From Rhizobacter sp. (lineage in GTDB: Bacteria; Pseudomonadota; Gammaproteobacteria; Burkholderiales; Burkholderiaceae_C), in the NCBI GenBank assembly GCA_025350965.1, contig JANXWV010000065.1, positions 23,975-87,974 of the forward strand: 64,000 nt of DNA, read 5' to 3'. Both the position numbers and the translations under genes were made by a program. Below the pieces are notes generated by a model, which did no database searches, had not been told where the DNA came from, and saw nothing but the letters and a program-made list of their open reading frames with translations. Shown here piece by piece: positions 17,603 to 27,355 of this stretch (the first letter of the stretch is position 1; every line of letters starts with the position of its first letter).

Positions 17603-18607
17603 ATGCGAACCACGTCACGACGTCACGCTTTGCGCCTGCTGGCAACGCCGCTCGCCCTCGGTGCGCTCGCGCTGCCCGGCCTCGCACGGGCGGCGGCCCT
17701 GCAGGCCTGGTCACTGAACACACCGCAGCGCACCGGCATTCATGACGTGGCCCCCGCGCCCGATGGTGGCGTCTGGTTCACCGCCCAGCGCAGCGGCCAC
17801 CTCGGCTGGTTCGACCCGGCCAGCGGCCGCACCGAGCTCGTCGCGCTCGGGGCCGGCTCGGCGCCGCACGGCGTGATCGCGGGGCCGGACAAGGCCGCGT
17901 GGGTGACCGACGGCGGCCTGAGTGCCATCGTTCGCGTGGGCTGGCCGGAGCGCGCGGTGCGGGCCTTCCCGCTGCCCGCCGTTGCGCCCTACGCCAACCT
18001 CAACACCGCGACCTTCGACCACGACGGCGACCTCTGGTTCACCGGCCAGAGCGGCGTGGTCGGCAGGCTCGCGATCAAGACCGGCGCGGTCACGCTGAAA
18101 GACGCGCCGCGCGGGCGCGGGCCTTATGGCATCTGCACCACGCCGTCGGGCGACGTGTGGTGGTGTTCGCTGGCGGGTTCATTCATTGCGCGCATCGACC
18201 GGCGCAGCGGCGAGTCGGTGGTCGTCGAGCCGCCGACGAAGAACCAGGGCGCGCGCCGCGTCTGGAGCGATAGCCGGGGCCGCATCTGGGTCAGTGAATG
18301 GCTCAGCGGCAACCTGTCGGTGCATGACCCTGCAGCCAAGGCCGGCGAAAAGGGGTCGTGGCGCGCCTGGCGGCTGCCGGGCGACAGCCCGCGCCCTTAC
18401 GCGGTCTACGTGGACGAGCGCGACAAGGTCTGGGTGAGCGACTTCGGCGGCAACACCGTGTTCCGCTTCGACCCCGCCACCGAACGCTTCGAGCGCTTCG
18501 GCTCGCCCCGCGAAGCAGCCAGCGTGCGCCAGATCCTCGGCCGCCCGGGCGAGGTGTGGCTGCCCGAGAGCGGCACCGAACACATCGCCGTCATCCGGAG
18601 CAGCTGA
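17603..18607 (+). CDS. exported Vgb-like beta-propeller protein (lyase-like)
   Basis: Protein of 334 residues with a twin-arginine-type signal (RRHALRLL, then a hydrophobic stretch to LPGLARA at about 28). Repeated blade motifs show a virginiamycin-B-lyase/SMP-30-like propeller: DGGVWFTAQ, DGDLWFTGQ, SGDVWWCSL, RGRIWVSEW and DKVWVSDFGG, spaced about 45-50 residues. True Vgb enzymes linearise streptogramin B, but most periplasmic homologues have no proven substrate, so antibiotic resistance should not be assumed. Confidence 0.82.
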   Translation: MRTTSRRHALRLLATPLALGALALPGLARAAALQAWSLNTPQRTGIHDVAPAPDGGVWFTAQRSGHLGWFDPASGRTELVALGAGSAPHGVIAGPDKAAWVTDGGLSAIVRVGWPERAVRAFPLPAVAPYANLNTATFDHDGDLWFTGQSGVVGRLAIKTGAVTLKDAPRGRGPYGICTTPSGDVWWCSLAGSFIARIDRRSGESVVVEPPTKNQGARRVWSDSRGRIWVSEWLSGNLSVHDPAAKAGEKGSWRAWRLPGDSPRPYAVYVDERDKVWVSDFGGNTVFRFDPATERFERFGSPREAASVRQILGRPGEVWLPESGTEHIAVIRSS

Positions 18608-18648
18608 GCTTGGCGCGCTTGAACTGAGGCCCACGCCTCAGCGGCCAC

Positions 18649-19497
18649 TCAACGCGACTGTTGCATGCGCAGGCGCCGCTCGGCATCTTCCAGGCGGGCG
18701 TCATCGATCTCGCGCATCACGCTGCCGGTGTCCACCGGGCCGGCGCGGTGCACGAACTGCCCGGTCAGCGGCACATCGGGCGCCAACGCGCCGGTCTCGT
18801 ACAGGCTCCAGATCTCGTGGCCGAAGTCGGTGGCCAGCAGTTCGGGCGCGGTGCGGCCGAAGAAGTGACGCAGGTTCTCCACATCGCGCAGCAGCATGCG
18901 CTTCGCATGGTTGTTGCCCGCCGCGTCGATGGCCTGCGGCAAGTCGATGATGACGGGGCCGTCGGCTGCCAGCAAAATGTTGAACTCCGACAGGTCGCCG
19001 TGCACCACGCCGGCGCACAACATGCGCACGACCTCGCGGATCAGGCTCGCATGGTGGCTGCGCGCCTCGCTGGCGGTGAACGCCACGTCGTTCAGTCGCG
19101 GGGCTGCCGCACCGTCGGCGTCGACCACCAGTTCCATCAAGAGAACGCCCTCGAAGAAGTTGTACGGCTTGGGCACCCGCACGCCCGCACCGGCCAGGCG
19201 GTACAGCGCATCGACCTCTGCGCTTTGCCACGCAGCCTCGGTGGCCTCGCGCCCGAAGCGCGTGCCCTTGGCCATCGCGCGGGCCTGGCGGCTGTTCTTG
19301 ACCTTGCGGTTCTCGGTGTAGTCGACCGCCTGGCGGAAGCTGCGTTCGGTGGCGTCCTTGTAGACCTTGGCGCAACGGGTCTCGTCGCCGCAGCGCACCA
19401 CGAACACCATGGCCTCCTTGCCGCTCATCAACTGACGCAAGACGCTGTCGATCAGGCCTTCGTCGATCAGGGTTTGCAGGCGCTTGGGGGCTTTCAT
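18649..19497 (-). CDS. RIO1-like serine kinase
   Basis: Bacterial RIO-family protein kinase of 282 residues. ATP-binding Lys44 is in CAKVYK, the catalytic loop HGDLSEFN (166-173) gives Asp168 and Asn173, and the metal-binding Asp185 is in IIDLPQA. These RIO signatures replace the HRD and DFG motifs of ordinary kinases. Eukaryotic and archaeal relatives act in ribosome maturation; the bacterial role is unknown. It lies downstream of the phasin-like gene on the same strand, separated by a strong hairpin. Confidence 0.92.
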   Translation of the reverse strand: MKAPKRLQTLIDEGLIDSVLRQLMSGKEAMVFVVRCGDETRCAKVYKDATERSFRQAVDYTENRKVKNSRQARAMAKGTRFGREATEAAWQSAEVDALYRLAGAGVRVPKPYNFFEGVLLMELVVDADGAAAPRLNDVAFTASEARSHHASLIREVVRMLCAGVVHGDLSEFNILLAADGPVIIDLPQAIDAAGNNHAKRMLLRDVENLRHFFGRTAPELLATDFGHEIWSLYETGALAPDVPLTGQFVHRAGPVDTGSVMREIDDARLEDAERRLRMQQSR

Positions 19498-19540
19498 CGC
19501 CGCGATTGTCCGCTGTGCCTGTCCGACCCCATGACGAATG

Positions 19541-19581
19541 CGGCGAAGGGGCTCGGCGCATCGCGCCGAGCCCCTTCGCCG
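19541..19581 (-). terminator. 19-bp perfect hairpin after the phasin-like gene
   Basis: CGGCGAAGGGGCTCGGCGC (19541-19559) is fully complementary to 19563-19581 around a 3-base loop. It lies 20 bases past the stop of the minus-strand phasin-like gene, where a terminator is expected, and upstream of the RIO kinase start. There is no T-run. Confidence 0.7.
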
Positions 19582-19600
19582 GGCCTGCAGAGCGGTTCGC

Positions 19601-20224
19601 TCAGGACAGCTTGCGCTTCGCGCGCACGGCGGCCTTCTTCGGCTCGGCGGCGGTGGCCTTCACCGTCTTGACGGCCTTGCTCGAGGCGGCGGCGATCGTG
19701 CGCTTGGCGCGCGTGGCGGTGCGGGCCACGGTGGTCACCGTGCTGTCGACCGCCGACTTCACGGTCTTCTTCGCTTGCACGGCGCTCGTCAGCGCGGAAG
19801 CACCTTCGGCCAGCTTGCTCGACACGGTCAGGCCGACCTTGGCGACTGGCAGGCTCAGGCGAGCCACCGCGGCCAGGCCTTGCGCGACGGTGCTGTTGTC
19901 GATGCCGCCGACCAGCTTCGTGACCTTCTTGACTTGCGCTGCGGCGTTGTCCGAGCCCATGTCAACCGCCTGTTCGGTGCGCTTGGTCACTTCGTTGATG
20001 CCCTTGACGACGATCTCGGTGACGCGGCCGCGGGCCGAGACGATGCTGTTGCCGAGTTGCGGTGCCACGCTGTGGATGCGGCCGTCGACGTTCTTCTCCA
20101 GGCTGCCGTTCAGCGCGTGGATCAGGCGCTGGCTGCCGAGCTGATAAGCGCGCGCGGCCTGGTTGGCGGCGTGGCGGTAGTTCTCGATGGTCGCCAGGGT
20201 CACGCTGTTGAGGGAAGTGGTCAT
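19601..20224 (-). CDS. phasin-like protein with a histone-H1-like Lys/Ala tail
   Basis: Protein of 207 residues. The N-terminal half (1-140) is an amphipathic-helix region (YRHAANQAARAYQLGSQRLI) resembling phasin-type granule-associated proteins. The C-terminal 65 residues are rich in Lys, Ala and Thr (VKSAVDSTVTTVARTATRAK, ending AAVRAKRKLS), like bacterial H1-type DNA-binding tails. Polyhydroxyalkanoate-granule or nucleoid association are both possible. ATG 20224 is preceded by AAGGA. No phaC or phaR gene is nearby. Confidence 0.65.
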   Translation of the reverse strand: MTTSLNSVTLATIENYRHAANQAARAYQLGSQRLIHALNGSLEKNVDGRIHSVAPQLGNSIVSARGRVTEIVVKGINEVTKRTEQAVDMGSDNAAAQVKKVTKLVGGIDNSTVAQGLAAVARLSLPVAKVGLTVSSKLAEGASALTSAVQAKKTVKSAVDSTVTTVARTATRAKRTIAAASSKAVKTVKATAAEPKKAAVRAKRKLS

Positions 20225-20412
20225 GGTCAAGTCCTTGGTGTTGATGAAGTTCGGTGGGGCCGTTTCAGCCTGGTTGCGAGTGTCGGTGTTCAACCCTAGG
20301 GAGCGATACCCAATGCCCGGTCCATCGCAGCACTTTCTTAGGGTGAGCACTCCAGAACCATCGAGCCCTGAGGAACAATCGATCTACACACCACCCCCTT
20401 GGAGACTGCACG

Positions 20413-21402
20413 ATGACACCCGTTCGCTGGGGCATCCTGTCCACTGCCCGCATCGCCATGCAGAAGGTCGTACCGGCGTTGCGCAAGAGCGCCGCGCATG
20501 AGGTGGCTGCCATCGCGTCGCGCACGCCAGCCACCGCACGTGGCGCCGCCGATGCGCTCGGCATTGCCACCGCGCACGGCTCCTACGAAGCGCTGATCGA
20601 CGACCCGACCATCGAGGCGATCTACAACCCGCTCCCCAACCCGATGCACGTGCCGCTCACGCTCGCCGCCGTGCGCGCCGGCAAGCACGTGCTGTGCGAG
20701 AAGCCGTTCGCGTTGCACGCGGCCGAGCTCGAGGTGCTGCGGCCCTATGCCGACAAGGTGCACATCCGCGAGGCCTTCATGGTGCGCCACCACCCGCAGT
20801 GGCAAGCGGTGCGCGCACACATCCGCGCCGGCGACATCGGCAGCCTGCGCTTCATGCAGGTGCCGTTCAGCTACTTCAACGACGACGTGGCGAACATCCG
20901 CAACCAGGCCGCACTCGGCGGCGGCGCGCTCTACGACATCGGCTGCTACGCCATCACCGCCGGACGCTGGTTTTTCGAGGCCGAGCCCGAACAGGCGGTG
21001 GCCTTGATCGACACCGACCCCGCCTTCGGCACCGACCGGCTGACGAGCGGCCTGCTCGGCTTTGCCGGCGGCGCGCAGCTCGCGTTCAGCGTGTCGACGC
21101 AGAGCGTGCGCTATCAGCGCGCGCAACTCGTCGGCACGACCGGCCGCATCGAGATCGACGTGCCGTTCAACGCACCCGAAGCCGAAGCCTGCCGCTATAC
21201 GATCCAGCGCGCCGGCAGCACCGCGCTGGAGACCATATCGGTGCCCGCCGCCGACCAGTACCAGCTGCAGTGCGAAGCCTTCTCGCACGCCGTGCGGCAT
21301 GAGGCTCCCAGCGCCGCGGGGCTCGACGAAGCTGCCGCCGGCCTGCGCGTCATCGATGCACTGTTCGCCTCGGCGAAGAGCGGGCGCGTCGAGCGGCTCT
21401 GA
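20413..21402 (+). CDS. Gfo/Idh/MocA-family NAD(P)-dependent oxidoreductase
   Basis: Predicted sugar or polyol dehydrogenase of 329 residues. The N-terminal Rossmann part (WGILSTARIAMQKVVPAL, with YNPLPNPMH and the family motif CEKPFALHAAE) is followed by a C-terminal alpha/beta substrate domain with GGGALYDIGCYAI, which carries the catalytic-region residues. GGAG (20401-20404) lies 8 bases before ATG. Close relatives include trans-1,2-dihydrobenzenediol/xylose dehydrogenase-like proteins; the substrate is unknown. It is divergent from the phasin-like gene across 188 bases where I see no clear site. Confidence 0.9.
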   Translation: MTPVRWGILSTARIAMQKVVPALRKSAAHEVAAIASRTPATARGAADALGIATAHGSYEALIDDPTIEAIYNPLPNPMHVPLTLAAVRAGKHVLCEKPFALHAAELEVLRPYADKVHIREAFMVRHHPQWQAVRAHIRAGDIGSLRFMQVPFSYFNDDVANIRNQAALGGGALYDIGCYAITAGRWFFEAEPEQAVALIDTDPAFGTDRLTSGLLGFAGGAQLAFSVSTQSVRYQRAQLVGTTGRIEIDVPFNAPEAEACRYTIQRAGSTALETISVPAADQYQLQCEAFSHAVRHEAPSAAGLDEAAAGLRVIDALFASAKSGRVERL

Positions 21403-21427
21403 CGCCCGCGCGGCCGGTGCGTTGGCG

Positions 21428-22843
21428 CTACGACGCGGCAGCGTCTTTCCAGCCGCCGCCGAGAACCTTGTACAGCGTGACCAGGTTCTGGGCCTGCAGT
21501 GCGCGCACCTGCACCAGCGCCTGCTGTGCGGTGAACACGTTGCGCTGCGCATCGAGCACGTCGAGGAAGCTGGCCGCGCCGTTGCGGTAGCGCAGGTCGG
21601 CGAGCCGGAAGCTGACCTCGGCAGCGTTCGCCTGCGCCGTCTGCGCACGCAACTGCTCGCCCAGCGTGGCGCGGCCGGCGAGCGCGTCGGACACCTCGCG
21701 GAACGCCGTCTGGATTGCTCGCTCGTACTGCGCCACGGCAACGTCGCGGTTCACAAGAGCCACGTCGAGGTTGGCCCGGTTGCGGCCCGCGTCGAAGATC
21801 GGCTGCAGCAACTGCGCAGTGCCAGTGATGGCGAAGGTGCCGCTCTTGAACAGGTTGCCGAGTTCGCCGCTGGCGGTGCCGGCGTTGGCGGTCAGCGAGA
21901 TGCGCGGGAAGAAGGCCGCCCGCGCCGCGCCGATGTTGGCGTTCGACGCCATCAGCAGCTGCTCGGCCGAGCGCACATCGGGCCGGCGCGTGAGCAGCTC
22001 CGACGGCAGGCCCGCAGGCAAGTCGCCTTCGACCTGCGCGGTCGTGAGCGCGACGGCAGCGGGCAGATCGACGGGCAGCGCCTGGCCGATCAGCTGCACC
22101 AGCGCGTTCTCGTCGAGCAGGCGCTGACGCTGGGTCTGCGCGAGCGTGGCGCGCGCCCCTTCGAGCAGCTGCTCGGCCTGCCGGTAGTCCAGCTCGGAAG
22201 CGGCTCCGTTGTCGAACTTCAGCTTGGTCAGGCGCAGCGACTCCTCGCGCGTCTTGAGCGCATCGTTAGTCACGCGCAGCAACTCGTCGTCGGCCAGCAG
22301 GTTGACGTGCGCACCGGCCACCGACGCGATCAGCGAGATCTGCACCGCCTTGCGCGTCTCGGCCGTGGCGAGGTATTGCGCCAGGGCCGCCTGGCTCAGG
22401 CTGCGCACGCGGCCGAACAGGTCGAGCTCGTAACTGCTGACCTGCAAGCCCACCGCATAGCTGTTACCGAGACCGCCGCTGCCGTTCGCCTGGCGCTGTG
22501 CGGTCAGGCCGGCACCGAGACCCGGCAGCTCGTCGGCACGCTTGATCTGGTACTGCGCGCGGTACTGCTCGATGTTGAGCACAGCCACGCGCAGGTCGCG
22601 GTTGTTGGCGAGCGCCACGTCGATCAGGCGCTTCAGCCGCGCATCGACGAAGAAGCGCTGCCACTCGAGGTCAGCCGCTGCGGCAGCGCCGCTGCCGGCG
22701 GGCAGCAACTCGGCCGGGTAGGTGCCCGCCACCGGCGAAGCAGGCCGCTCGTAGGTGGGAATGAAACTCATGCAGCCGCCGAGCAACAAGGCCGCAGCGA
22801 CGGCAGGGAGCCCCGACAGGACCGTTATAGAACGCTCAAGCAT
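21428..22843 (-). CDS. outer-membrane efflux lipoprotein (OprM/NodT family)
   Basis: TolC-fold outer-membrane channel of a tripartite RND pump, 471 residues. The lipobox ends in Cys near residue 24 (ALLLGGC), so the protein is lipid-anchored. Two repeated OEP domains (about 55-250 and 265-455) carry long coiled-coil segments (RQAEQLLEGARATLAQTQRQ; NRDVAVAQYERAIQTAFREV). ATG 22843 lies inside the 3' end of the inner-membrane pump gene (8-base overlap). It is third in the MFP-RND-OMF operon. Confidence 0.94.
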   Translation of the reverse strand: MLERSITVLSGLPAVAAALLLGGCMSFIPTYERPASPVAGTYPAELLPAGSGAAAAADLEWQRFFVDARLKRLIDVALANNRDLRVAVLNIEQYRAQYQIKRADELPGLGAGLTAQRQANGSGGLGNSYAVGLQVSSYELDLFGRVRSLSQAALAQYLATAETRKAVQISLIASVAGAHVNLLADDELLRVTNDALKTREESLRLTKLKFDNGAASELDYRQAEQLLEGARATLAQTQRQRLLDENALVQLIGQALPVDLPAAVALTTAQVEGDLPAGLPSELLTRRPDVRSAEQLLMASNANIGAARAAFFPRISLTANAGTASGELGNLFKSGTFAITGTAQLLQPIFDAGRNRANLDVALVNRDVAVAQYERAIQTAFREVSDALAGRATLGEQLRAQTAQANAAEVSFRLADLRYRNGAASFLDVLDAQRNVFTAQQALVQVRALQAQNLVTLYKVLGGGWKDAAAS

Positions 22844-25800
22844 GGTCACCCTCCCGAGCCATGGCCGGGCCGGCGGCAGGCGGGTCGCCCCGGCGCTTGC
22901 GGCCCTTGAACAGCGTGCTCACCACGACGAAGAACACCGGCACGAAGAACACCGCCAGCACGGTGGCGGTGATCATGCCGCCGAGCACACCGGTGCCGAT
23001 GGCGCGCTGGCTGGCCGAACCCGCACCGCTGGAAATGGCCAGCGGCAACACGCCCAGCATGAACGCGACCGAGGTCATCAGGATCGGCCGAAAGCGCAGG
23101 TGCACTGCCTTCAGCGTGGCCTCGACGAGGCCCATGCCTTCGGCGACCAGGTCTTTGGCGAACTCGATGATCAGGATCGCGTTCTTCGCCGACAGGCCGA
23201 TCACGGTGATCAGGCCGACCTTGAAGAACACGTCGTTCGGCATGCCGCGCAAGGTCACTCCGAGCACGGCACCGAGCACGCCCAGCGGCACCGCCAGCAG
23301 CACCGCGAAGGGGATCGACCAGCTCTCGTACAGCGCCGACAGGCACAGGAACACGGCGAGCAGCGAGAACGCGATGAGGATGGTGGCGGTCGAGCCCGAC
23401 AGCCGCTCCTCGCGCGACTGGCCGGTCCACTCGAAGCCGAAGCCCGGTGGCAGCTTGGTCGCGAGCGCTTCCATCTCGGTCATGGCGTCGCCGGTGCTGA
23501 AGCCGGGTGCGGCGTCGCCGGACAGGCGCATCGTCGGGTAGCCGTTGTAGCGCACGGTTTGCATCGGCCCCGTGACCCACTTCATCGTGGCCATCGCCGA
23601 GAGCGGCACCGTCTGGCCCGCGCTGTTGACCACGTTGAGTTTCAGCAGGTCCTCGCCTTGCATGCGGCTCGGCGCGTCGGCCTGCACCACCACGCGCTGC
23701 AGCCGGCCGGCGTTCGGGAAGTCGTTGACGTAAGTCGAGCCGAGCGAGGTGGAGAGCACGCTGTTGACGGCGTCGAACGACACGCCCAGCGCGGCGGCCC
23801 GGTCACGGTCGATGTCGACTTGCAGCTGCGGTGCGTCTTCGAGGCCGTCGGGCCGCACGCCCGCAAGCACTTTGCTCTGCGACGCCATGCCGAGCATCTG
23901 GTTGCGCGCCGCCAGCAACGCAGCGTGGCCGTTGCTGCCCCGATCCTGCAGGCGGAAGGTGAAGCCGGTGGCGTTGCCCAGCTCCTGGATCGCCGGTGGG
24001 CTGAGCGCGAAGATGAACGCATCGCGCACACCCATCAGCGCGCCAAAGGTGCGCCCGGCCAGCGCCTGCGCAGAGTGCTGCTGGCCCTTGCGTTCGTCCC
24101 ACGGCTTGAGCGGTATGAACGCCAGGGCCGCGTTCTGGCCGTTGCCCGAGAAGCTGAAGCCGAGCACGCTGACCATCTTGTCGACCTCGGGCTGCTTGAG
24201 CAGGAAGCCCTCGGCCTGCTGCATCACCGCGAGCGTGCGCTCCTGCGTGGCGCCCGGCGGCAACTGCACGTTGGCGATGATGTAGCCCTGGTCTTCGTTC
24301 GGCAGGAACGACGCGGGCAGTCGCGTGAACAGCAGCGCCACGATGCCCACGATGGCCCCGAACAGCAGCAGGAAGCGCCCGGTGCGCACCAGCATCTTCG
24401 CGACCACCCCTTCATAGCCGTGCGTGGTGGCCAGGAAGCCGCGGTTGAACCAGCCGAAGAAGCCCTTCTTTTCGTGCTTGTGCCCGGCCTCGACCGGCTT
24501 CAGGAACGTGGCGCACAAGGCTGGCGTGAGGCTCAGCGCGAGGAACACCGAGAACAGCATCGAACTCACCATCACGAGCGAGAACTGGCGGTAGATGCTG
24601 CCCACCGAGCCGGCGAAGAACGCCATCGGCAGGAACACCGAGACCAGCGTGACCGTGATGCCAATCAGCGCCGCCGAGATCTGCCCCATCGCCTTCTTGG
24701 TGGCGTCGCGCGGGCTCAGGCCTTCCTCGCTCATGATGCGTTCGACGTTCTCGATCACGACGATCGCGTCGTCGACCAGAATGCCCACCGCCAGCACCAT
24801 CGCGAACATGGTGAGCACGTTGATGGAGTAGTCGAACAGGAACATGGCCGCGAACGCACCGAGCAGTGCCACCGGCACCACGATGGTCGGGATCAGCGTG
24901 TAGCGCAGGTTCTGCAGGAACAGGTACATCACCAGGAACACCAGGATCACGGCCTCGATCAGCGTCTCCACGACCTGGCTGATCGAGATCTTGACGAACT
25001 TCGAGGCATCGAACGGGATGTCGTACTTGACGTTCGGCGGGAAGTAGCGCTGCAGCTCTTCCATGCGAGTGCGAATGGCTGTGGCCGTGGCCAGCGCATT
25101 GCCGGTGGGCGAGAGCTGCACGCCGATGCCGGTGGAGGGCTTGCCGTTCAAGCGGATCGACGTGCCGTAGCTTTGCGCGCCGAGCTCGACCCGGGCCACG
25201 TCACGCAGCCGCACGGTCCCGCCGTCGGTGGCGGCCCGCAGCACAATGTTGCCGAACTGCTCGACGCTCGTGAGCTGACCCGGCACCACCACCGTCGCGA
25301 AGATACCCTGGCCCGGCACGTTCGGCAGGTCGCCGATGGTGCCGGACGAGACCTGCGCGTTCTGCGCCCGGATGGCCGTGTTCACGTCGTTCGGCGTGAG
25401 CTTGTAGCCCAGCAGCTTGGCAGGGTCGACCCAGATGCGCATGGCGCGCTCGGTGCCGAAGAGCTGCGCCTGCCCGACGCCGGGAATGCGCTGGAGCTCG
25501 GGCAGCACGGTGCGCGAGGCGTAGTCGCCCAGGGCCACCACGTCGAACTTCGGGTCGTTGCTCGACAGGATGGTGAAGAGCAGGAAGTTGGCGCGTGCCT
25601 TGTCCACGCGCACGCCCTGCTGCGTCACCGCCGCCGGCAGGCGCGGCGTGGCGCGTGAGAGGCGGTTCTGCACGTCGACTTGCGCCAGGCTCGCGTCGGT
25701 GCCACTCTCGAAGGTCAGCGTGATCGAGCCCGAGCCGTTCGCCTGGCTCACCGACTCCATGTAGACGAGCCCCGGCGAGCCGTTCATTTCCTGCTCGATG

Positions 25801-25991
25801 ACGCTGACCACCGTGTCTTCGAGCGTCTGCGCCGAGGCACCCGGGTACACCGCGCTGATCAGGATGGAGGGCGGTGCCACCGTGGGGTACTGCGCGATCG
25901 GCAGCTGCTTGACCGCAACCCCGCCGAGCACCACGATGAACAGCGCGATCACCCACGCGAAGATGGGCCGATCAATGAAGAACTGGGCCAT
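22836..25991 (-). CDS. RND multidrug efflux inner-membrane transporter (AcrB/MexB/HAE1 family)
   Basis: Proton-driven trimeric pump of 1051 residues, a normal length. It begins MAQFFIDRPIFAWVIALFIV, as AcrB-type pumps do. Visible are the GVQLSPTGNALATA segment, the TM4 proton-relay segment AVGILVDDAIVVIENVER with the DD pair, the second-half hinge SFLPNEDQGYI and the C-terminal TM10-12 region. The open frame continues upstream, but ATG 25991 is the family start. It lies between the adaptor gene (10-base gap) and the outer-membrane channel gene (overlap). Confidence 0.96.
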   Translation of the reverse strand: MAQFFIDRPIFAWVIALFIVVLGGVAVKQLPIAQYPTVAPPSILISAVYPGASAQTLEDTVVSVIEQEMNGSPGLVYMESVSQANGSGSITLTFESGTDASLAQVDVQNRLSRATPRLPAAVTQQGVRVDKARANFLLFTILSSNDPKFDVVALGDYASRTVLPELQRIPGVGQAQLFGTERAMRIWVDPAKLLGYKLTPNDVNTAIRAQNAQVSSGTIGDLPNVPGQGIFATVVVPGQLTSVEQFGNIVLRAATDGGTVRLRDVARVELGAQSYGTSIRLNGKPSTGIGVQLSPTGNALATATAIRTRMEELQRYFPPNVKYDIPFDASKFVKISISQVVETLIEAVILVFLVMYLFLQNLRYTLIPTIVVPVALLGAFAAMFLFDYSINVLTMFAMVLAVGILVDDAIVVIENVERIMSEEGLSPRDATKKAMGQISAALIGITVTLVSVFLPMAFFAGSVGSIYRQFSLVMVSSMLFSVFLALSLTPALCATFLKPVEAGHKHEKKGFFGWFNRGFLATTHGYEGVVAKMLVRTGRFLLLFGAIVGIVALLFTRLPASFLPNEDQGYIIANVQLPPGATQERTLAVMQQAEGFLLKQPEVDKMVSVLGFSFSGNGQNAALAFIPLKPWDERKGQQHSAQALAGRTFGALMGVRDAFIFALSPPAIQELGNATGFTFRLQDRGSNGHAALLAARNQMLGMASQSKVLAGVRPDGLEDAPQLQVDIDRDRAAALGVSFDAVNSVLSTSLGSTYVNDFPNAGRLQRVVVQADAPSRMQGEDLLKLNVVNSAGQTVPLSAMATMKWVTGPMQTVRYNGYPTMRLSGDAAPGFSTGDAMTEMEALATKLPPGFGFEWTGQSREERLSGSTATILIAFSLLAVFLCLSALYESWSIPFAVLLAVPLGVLGAVLGVTLRGMPNDVFFKVGLITVIGLSAKNAILIIEFAKDLVAEGMGLVEATLKAVHLRFRPILMTSVAFMLGVLPLAISSGAGSASQRAIGTGVLGGMITATVLAVFFVPVFFVVVSTLFKGRKRRGDPPAAGPAMAREGDHA

Positions 25992-26001
25992 GGCGTGCGC
26001 C

Positions 26002-27297
26002 TCAGTGGGCCGACGCGGCCGACGTGGGCTGCGCTGCCGTTGGCGCCGACGCGCCGGCCGGCCGAGCGCCGCTGGCAGGTGCGCTGGAACTCGCAGCCGA
26101 ACCCGCAACCGACCACGGCACCGCCTGCACCGGTGCATTGCCGCGCAGCTTCTGGAAGCCATCGACCATGACCTGCTCGCCGGCCTTCAGGCCGTCGAGC
26201 ACGACCCATTGGCCGTCGAGCGACGAACCGAGCTTGACGGGGCGCGGCGCGACCTTGCCGTCAGGCGCCACCACCATCACCGTGTCGCCGGTCGAGCCGC
26301 GCGTGACGGCCTGCTGCGGCAGCACGATACCGGCGTCGGCCTGCGCCTGCTCCAGCCGCACGCGCACGTACATGCCGGGCAACAGCAGGCCGTTCGGGTT
26401 CGGCACCTCGGCGCGCAATGTGATCTGGCCCGAGCTGGGGTCGACCGTCAGGTCGGTGAACAAGAGCTTCGCTGCCAGGGGGTAGACGCTGCCGTCTTCG
26501 AGCACGACACGAACGCTGGCGCCATCGCCACCCGCGCGCTTGAACTGGCCGCCCTCGACCGCCTTGCGAAGACGCAGCACCTCGGTGGTACTTTGCGTGA
26601 AGTTCACGTACATGGGGTTGATCTGCTGCACCACCGCCAACTGCGTGGCCTCGCCCTGGCCGACGAGCGCACCTTCGGTCACCAGCGCGCGGCCGATGCG
26701 CCCTGAAATGGGCGAGGTGACCGATGCGTACGAGAGGTTGATCTGCGCCGTTTGCACCGAGGCCCTGGCACTCGCCACGTCGGCCTCGGCCGTCTTCTGT
26801 GCGGCCACGGCAACCAGGTACTCCTGCTTGCTGATGGCGTTCGCCTCGACCAGAGGCTTGTAGCGCTCGGCCTGCGCGCCGGCCTGCGTCAGGTTGGCCT
26901 CGGCCCGCGCCTGCACAGCGCGCGCGCTGGCGGCGCTGGCCAGGTACGGCGCCGAGTCGATCTTGAAGAGCGGCTGGCCGGCCTTCACGTCGCTGCCCTC
27001 CTTGAAAAGACGCTGCAGCAGGATGCCGGCCGCACGCGCCCGCACCTGCGCCACGCGCGAGGCTTCCAGCCGGCCCGGCAATTCGGTGGCCAGGCCCACC
27101 TCGCGCGGCGCAACCGTGACCACGCCGACCTGAGCCGGCGGCGGCGCGCCGCCCGGTGGCCCGCCGGGTGCGCCGCCGGCTGCGGGCTTCTGCCCGCAGC
27201 CGGCCAGCGCCAGCAGCGACAGGGTCAGCCCGAGGGCGAGCGCCTGGCCGACGCGTTGTGCCGGCCGCTTAGCCAGCAATGTGTTCCATCGTGCCAT
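26002..27297 (-). CDS. RND efflux periplasmic adaptor (membrane fusion protein, AcrA/MexA type)
   Basis: Lipid-anchored adaptor of 431 residues linking the pump to the outer-membrane channel. The lipobox LALAGC lies near residue 31, followed by a Gly/Pro-rich linker (GGAPGGPPGGAPPP), a lipoyl-like barrel-sandwich half (LPGRLEASRVAQVRARAAG), an alpha-hairpin (about 130-200), a beta-barrel and a membrane-proximal domain. The C-terminal tail is Ala/Pro/Ser-rich. ATG 27297 follows GAGGTG; upstream in-frame starts would cross the operator. First gene of the efflux operon. Confidence 0.94.
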   Translation of the reverse strand: MARWNTLLAKRPAQRVGQALALGLTLSLLALAGCGQKPAAGGAPGGPPGGAPPPAQVGVVTVAPREVGLATELPGRLEASRVAQVRARAAGILLQRLFKEGSDVKAGQPLFKIDSAPYLASAASARAVQARAEANLTQAGAQAERYKPLVEANAISKQEYLVAVAAQKTAEADVASARASVQTAQINLSYASVTSPISGRIGRALVTEGALVGQGEATQLAVVQQINPMYVNFTQSTTEVLRLRKAVEGGQFKRAGGDGASVRVVLEDGSVYPLAAKLLFTDLTVDPSSGQITLRAEVPNPNGLLLPGMYVRVRLEQAQADAGIVLPQQAVTRGSTGDTVMVVAPDGKVAPRPVKLGSSLDGQWVVLDGLKAGEQVMVDGFQKLRGNAPVQAVPWSVAGSAASSSAPASGARPAGASAPTAAQPTSAASAH

Positions 27298-27355
27298 GCC
27301 ACACCTCTTGTTGGTCGAGCCGGCGCATCGGCGCAAGCCATGTTGCAGTGCAGTA

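Noticed and set aside
17603..18607. True virginiamycin B lyase (antibiotic resistance)
   Set aside because: The beta-propeller motif fits, but many exported propellers share it and no resistance context or mobile element is near. Called Vgb-like only.
22755..25658. Long plus-strand open frame opposite the RND pump gene
   Set aside because: Translation is His/Arg/Gln-rich noise; the minus strand holds a canonical AcrB-type pump.
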